Positions 59,670 to 64,000 of a stretch of DNA of 64,000 nucleotides are shown here, piece after piece. The DNA is taken from assembly GCA_003255065.1 (NCBI GenBank), contig QAOA01007183.1, positions 120,957 through 184,956 of the forward strand, in the 5' to 3' direction. Position 1 is the stretch's first letter; every line of letters begins with the position of its first letter. The notes beneath the pieces are model-generated. The model was not told where the DNA came from. It made no database searches and worked only from the letters and a program-made list of their open reading frames with translations. Both the position numbers and the translations under genes were made by a program. This stretch comes from Cercis canadensis (taxonomy: Eukaryota > Streptophyta > Magnoliopsida > Fabales > Fabaceae).

Positions 59670-61077
59670 CTATTCTTTTAGGGAGTTTTCAATATCTATC
59701 ACAAACGAATACTTCACATCTCTGTTCATTAACCTCTCAAGAGCTTCATTTGCATACTGGATTGGAACCGCTTCTATATTTAGGTAAATTTTGCTTGTGG
59801 CACAAAAGTCAATCATCTACTCTATCTGCTTTGAACCACCTGTAACGCTTCCAGAGACGGTTTTTGCACCTGTCAAAGAGTTTATGCATTAATTCTTCTG
59901 CTTCTGAGTTTTAACTACTATTTAGGTTAAAATATGACAAGAATGAAACTATTGGTTAATTCCTACCAACTTTTTTTATATTTTTAGAGGGTAATATACC
60001 AATATTTAGGCTTGCAGGACTGAATTTGACTTCACTTGGAAACCCTACTAGGACTAGAACATCAAATGTCTTCAACAGTGACATGTAAGCATCAAATGGA
60101 TGATCACTGGACGCTGTGTCAACTATAAAGTCCAAAGGCTTAGCCGATGCCTGCATAGGAATCACCATAAATTTTGCCAAAAAGATGCATAAATTATCAA
60201 TCTCTGTAATAAGTGGTCGGAGGAAAATGTTATTTGGTAGAGAAAAAATGCTTATGGTTACCTTCATCTGCTCTTGGTCGGATGAAACAAAAAAAATTTC
60301 TGCACCAAGTACACTCAAGGCCTTCTCTTTCTTGGATATGATGATGCTGATAACTTTTACATTCAACCCAAAACCTTCCCAAATTTCACTGCCTTTTGAC
60401 CGAGGCCACCAAGGCCAATCACTCCAAGGGACTTTCCAGGTTGATTCATCTTGTGGCGCGTCTGGGACCATAAACAGTGATTCCAGTACAAAGCAAAGGA
60501 GCTGAGAATGGATAGTCTTTCTGTATCTTGAAGTAATACCTGTAGATCCAAGACTAAATATGATACAACTGGCACCTAAGAGCATGGAGACTCTGACACA
60601 ATATAGACATGGATACGCTTTGAACAGTAATGACACGGCTCGGACATGGCATTTTGCGTTGTGTCCCATCTCGATGTCCACGCTTCCTAGACTGGCACAA
60701 GGAGGGCAATTAATTGACATGAATTCAAATAAGGAATTCTCACAACATCCTCAAATATCTATAAAGCATACGGTAAATTGAAGAAAGAATAGAACAAAAT
60801 CCATAATAGTTCATACATAATTAGCATCCAATGAGTTCACCTTTCATGGACCACTATGTAACTGGAATATCCACCCTTTGTAACTGCACCATCAACATCA
60901 ACACCATTAAAACGCTGGACATTGGAAACAATCTTAGCACAAAGATTTTCTACTCCATCATTACAGTACTCGCAATTCCTGCATGAGTTGACACGATACC
61001 CCACTCCAACATGGTCGCCAACATTGAAACGCTGGACATTGGAAACAATCTTTTCCACAATCCCAGCAATCTCATGT
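59670..61077 (-). pseudogene. Cinnamyl/mannitol alcohol dehydrogenase (CAD family) relic
   Basis: Four exons survive with intact GT-AG borders: 61077-60841 (HEIAGIVEK, structural-zinc Cys set [28 protein letters not shown]), 60539-60262 ([15 protein letters not shown], Rossmann motif [15 protein letters not shown]), 60150-60000 ([28 protein letters not shown]) and 59869-59670 ([33 protein letters not shown]-stop). The first ~65 residues, with the catalytic-zinc Cys exon, are absent. Exon 2 has frameshifts (around 60440 and 60365), exon 4 a TAG at 59817-59819, and exon 1 an internal 31-nt copy replacing part of the normal sequence. These cytosolic NADP(H) enzymes reduce aromatic aldehydes; this copy cannot. 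Confidence 0.9.
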
Positions 61078-61557
61078 CTGATATTCAAGAAACGACAGAT
61101 AGATTAATATGAGTAAATACAATAACCAGCAGTACGGATCCACAAGGGGCCAGGGGTACTCTCTCATGTTTCAAATTTTTTACCAAATTCCTAAGAGAAA
61201 TGTTTGAGAGTTTCCTATTTTAATAGTTTGTTCCCATTAAATTATTTCTGAATTCGTTATATACTACAAGAAAAAGACAGTTTTCCAACATTGCAATTTT
61301 TTTTACACAAAACACACCGTTTGAATCTAGGAGAATTTGCTCTTCATTCTTTACCCTTTCCCTTTCATTTTCTCCCTTACCCAGCAAGTGCCCCATTCCT
61401 CCTTCCTTCTTGCAGTGTCAATTGCGGCATGCTTGTCTTCGTTGGTGGCAACCTCCATCTTTCCGGTGAACAACACGCCTTTAAGTTCAGCCAGGTATCT
61501 CTATCTCTTTCTCCTTCTCTTTTCTTTTCAAATTCCAATTAGATCCCCTTAAATCCT

Positions 61558-61908
61558 ATGGTTTGGAAGAGCCCCAATGTGAAAAACCCTCAGAATTTTC
61601 CTTCAACTGCTACTAGAGGAACTAGGTCTGTCTCAAAACGGGTTAATCCAACTCCTAATCAGGAAATCTGCAACTATTGGCTTCTGGGCAAGTGTAGTTA
61701 CGGCAATGGATGTAGAAAGTTGCATTCTTGGTTCACTGGAAAAGGGTTTTCAATGTTGGGGAAACTTGAAGGCCACAAGAAGCCAATCACAGGAATTTCC
61801 TTTCCTGTGGGTAACGACAAGCTCTATTCTGCAAGTTCAGATGGCAGCATGCGAATTTGGGATTGCAATTCTGCCCAATGTGTCAAAGAATTCAAAGCTA
61901 GAGCATAA
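61558..61908 (+). pseudogene. Truncated CCCH zinc-finger / WD40 protein (ZFWD-like)
   Basis: From ATG 61558 a 116-residue frame has a basic N-terminus, a CCCH finger (ICNYWLLGKCSYGNGCRKLH; spacing C-x7-C-x5-C-x3-H), then one WD40 blade: LEGHKKPITGISFPVGNDK, LYSASSDGSMRIWDC, NSAQCVKEF. Family members (plant CCCH-WD40 proteins) are about 400-450 residues with six or seven blades, so this copy stops after the first. I see no further blade downstream to 62 kb, nor a donor site that obviously extends it. A CT-rich leader precedes the ATG. It may be a partial duplicate; the open frame itself is intact, so a short protein cannot be excluded. Confidence 0.75.
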
Positions 61909-63740
61909 AATTCTTCCCGTTTACTTGCTCCCCTTATTGTGTTTCTCATTCCTTGTAAAATAATTCCCTTGATGAGGGTGAGTATAGTTAGAGCCCATGA
62001 TGCTGCTCTATTGGCTTTGATGTATTCTTTTTAGATTTTTATGTAGCTGCTTTTGTCATTCTTCTGCAAGATAGATACTGTATGTCTGTTTATGTGCTGT
62101 ACTCCAATATGTGTCTAAAACACATGTGGGATTGTTGTTTCATGATTAGTGTGATCTTGTGGCTTTTGAAATGTTTGTGGTTTTGTTCTTTATCCTTGAT
62201 GTTTGTTTCTGGTTTAAATTTTAAAAAAATCTTAACCTAAATTTACTGATGAATGCTATTTGGGTGTGCTATTCTATGTTGTTTTAAAATTTTAAAAATG
62301 CTATTTAGGTTTTTTAATAAAACGCTTTAGTAATATCAGGACATTTATGCTGTTAGGTTTTTTGTTCCATTTTTTGTTTCTGCTCTGCAAGATCAAGGTG
62401 CATTTTCATTATTTACCATAATTTCCGTACTGGTTTCTCCTCCATAGATTTTTTGGGTGTAAGGGTAATTTCTTACAAATCTGTTAGTATTACAGCTCTG
62501 TGATGTTGATACTGATTTCAATAGCAAGGAGGTAGCAACTGTGATAATAGGGTACATTTAATTTACTTTCATCAGTCTTAACTTTACACTTTTTTATCCT
62601 CAGTTGATATTAGCTTAGACTAATCTTCCAAGTTAGTTTTTCGTTTCTTTGTTTAAAAAGTAATGCTTGATAGGAGCACATTCATAGGAAGTTTTGGAGT
62701 TATTGATGTTAGTAGAATAGTCTTTCTTCCTCACTGTAAGACCTCTTTAGACTCTTTGGGCATTTGGCACCTAAATTAGTTTTCCCTACTAGAGAATCTC
62801 AAATTTTCTTCTTCATTTTCTCTTTATATTTCTCTTCATTTGGCAGTTATGGATTTCCCATTGTCTTTGCTTTATTAATTTCATTTGACAGCTGCAAGAG
62901 CAAACTCTGTTTTCCTATGTTTGCAGGTATCAGCTCCTACAGATACATCTTCAAAAGCAAGACCAAGGAAAAAGGCAAGTTCTGAAAGTTGCATTTATTT
63001 TTCACTTTGCATGTTAAGTTTTCTGCTACGGAATGTTAAATAGTTGTAATCCTATACTGGTTTTCATCTTTGAAGTAACTTAAAGAGATCATCTTCCACA
63101 AGGTCATTAATGTTTGAAGGATCAGCTTCAGTTTTTTAATCAGTGTAGGTGTCAATTTGGCTGACCTTGACTTCGCTTTAGCAAGAAGAAGAAGTAAATA
63201 ATAAGAAAAACAAATTAATCTTAAATTATATGTAGTTCACTTTTCTTTTGTTGAGCAAGAGAAACCTGACCCCATATGGCTTAAACAGTGAACTTGTAGT
63301 AAAAAAAACCATTAATTTCTCCAATACTTCAGACCCAGTTCAATTACAAATTAAAGCAAAACTTCAAGAGTAGAACTAAATTGAGCTATAAAAAGAAGAA
63401 TCTGTGATGACTGTTTCACTTCCATATTTGGAAGGATGCCATGCATTTACCTGTGGACATGCTTCTCGTGTTGGAAAAACTAATGATTCTGCGGATGAAT
63501 TCCTTGGTTTTGAACCAGTTGACAGAGCCACTGTGGTAGCTTTCTCAGATATAGCACTCTTTAGAGCACTATCTGCTGGTTCTTCTACAATCTGTATGGA
63601 ATAACAAAAAAAAGATGAAGAATTTGTAGCTTATTTAATGTTGCAAGTTCAGAATCACTATATATTTTCATCATAGGTTCCATAGCAATATCTACTGGTT
63701 CACTTGTTGATTGTTGCTCATCCACCAACTCCTATATGCC
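61909..63740. other. Intergenic, possible exon scraps
   Basis: Mostly AT-rich. 62928-62980 (VSAPTDTSSKARPRKKASSE after a cag) and, on the minus strand, 63600-63410 (EEPADSALKSAISEKATTVA; SLVFPTREACPQVNAW) read like disordered protein segments. I do not recognise them. Confidence 0.35.
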
Positions 63741-63857
63741 ATACTGTACTTTCTGAGGGCTGAGTCCCCTGAGAAGATCAGATATCAAGCTCCATCACCT
63801 GATGAGGTTGCTTTGGTTGTTGCTGCAAAGAACTTTGGTTTCTTCTTCTACAGGTTC
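63741..63857 (+). pseudogene. P4-ATPase (phospholipid flippase, ALA3-like) exon relic
   Basis: Around 63733-63756 CHTVLSEG is followed, after a frameshift, by [20 protein letters not shown] and [11 protein letters not shown], ending at an AG|GT donor (63852-63853). This is the nucleotide-binding region of aminophospholipid-transporting ATPases (usual form HTVLPEG...SPEKIxYQAASPDEAALV). The frame break and the absence of flanking exons suggest a relic, but the gene could continue past the window end at 64000. Flippases move phospholipids across Golgi and plasma membranes. Confidence 0.7.
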
Positions 63858-64000
63858 AAACTTCTTGACTTTCTTCGCTTTCTGCTTAACAATTTTGTCA
63901 TCTTGCCTACTGCTTGGCAGATTTCTCCCATGTTACTTTATGGGTATATATCTTTTGCATGCTTCTCTTTAGATTTTAGACCTGGCTGAGTCTAGGTTGC

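Noticed and set aside
60116-60781. Plus-strand ORFs over the CAD locus
   Set aside because: Shadows of the minus-strand exons, which match a known family with correct splice sites.
61262-61290. Possible CACTA end (ctacaagaaaaag)
   Set aside because: Only a 13-base match to a common motif, no partner end or sub-terminal repeats.
1-64000. tRNA, rRNA, CRISPR or bacterial operon features
   Set aside because: None seen; only tRNA-complementary primer sites of retroelements are present, and the sequence is plant nuclear.

Overview
This is a plant nuclear window, almost certainly from a eudicot. The evidence is CC-NBS-LRR, LRR receptor kinase, F-box, CAD-type dehydrogenase, CCCH/WD40 and P4-ATPase sequences, GT-AG introns, low GC, and Ty1/copia and Ty3/gypsy elements of plant lineages. 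I cannot name the species. Every host gene I can recognise is broken or partial, so this reads as a repeat-rich graveyard and not an active gene island. Nine single-N gaps (4604, 8150, 14353, 18727, 28098, 33008, 41149, 46596, 54254) occur. At eight of them the sequence after the N repeats the sequence before it; the ninth (4604) lies in a T run and cannot be assessed. Copies differ by 0-3%, so they look like overlapping contig ends or two haplotypes kept side by side, and features crossing them are artificially duplicated.

Layout. 0-4.5 kb: a 209-bp tandem duplication, then a gypsy RT relic carrying a Tourist-like MITE. 4.5-10 kb: non-coding LTR-type sequence with a ~190-bp tandem array. 10-14 kb: a CC-NBS-LRR pseudogene split by a 1.44-kb solo LTR (TSD GTGAT). 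15.9-16.3 kb: an F-box pseudogene cut by a complete 10.2-kb Ty3/gypsy element of the Tat type (16329-26574, TSD CTAGC). That element has gag-pol on the minus strand, two RNase H domains, a 66-bp GT-AG intron-like insert in integrase, and a convergent plus-strand extra ORF of the 'putative gypsy-type transposon' family. 26.9-38.2 kb: CACTA-like inverted repeats, two reverse-oriented non-coding LTR-type blocks sharing one leader module, a minisatellite, and a gypsy integrase relic. 38.5-42.7 kb: a large foldback-like inverted-repeat element. 43.1-51.3 kb: an LRR receptor-kinase pseudogene containing a complete, young Ty1/copia element (43563-48551, TSD CTTGG). 53.8 kb: a LINE zinc-finger scrap. 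55.6-58.6 kb: a non-autonomous LTR element with paired 1.06-kb LTRs (TSD ACTAT). 59.7-61.1 kb: a CAD-family pseudogene (minus). 61.6 kb: a truncated CCCH-WD40 gene. 63.7 kb: an ALA-type flippase exon relic.

The mobile elements explain most of the gene breakage: precise insertions with target-site duplications lie inside the NBS-LRR, F-box and receptor-kinase genes. All four in-frame stops of the copia element, and at least four in the Tat element, can be explained by single C-to-T changes, as expected of methylated, silenced elements. The least ordinary items are the antisense extra ORF with its own TATA-like and AATAAA signals, the intron-like insert in integrase, the foldback element, and the antisense ORF inside the non-autonomous LTR element.
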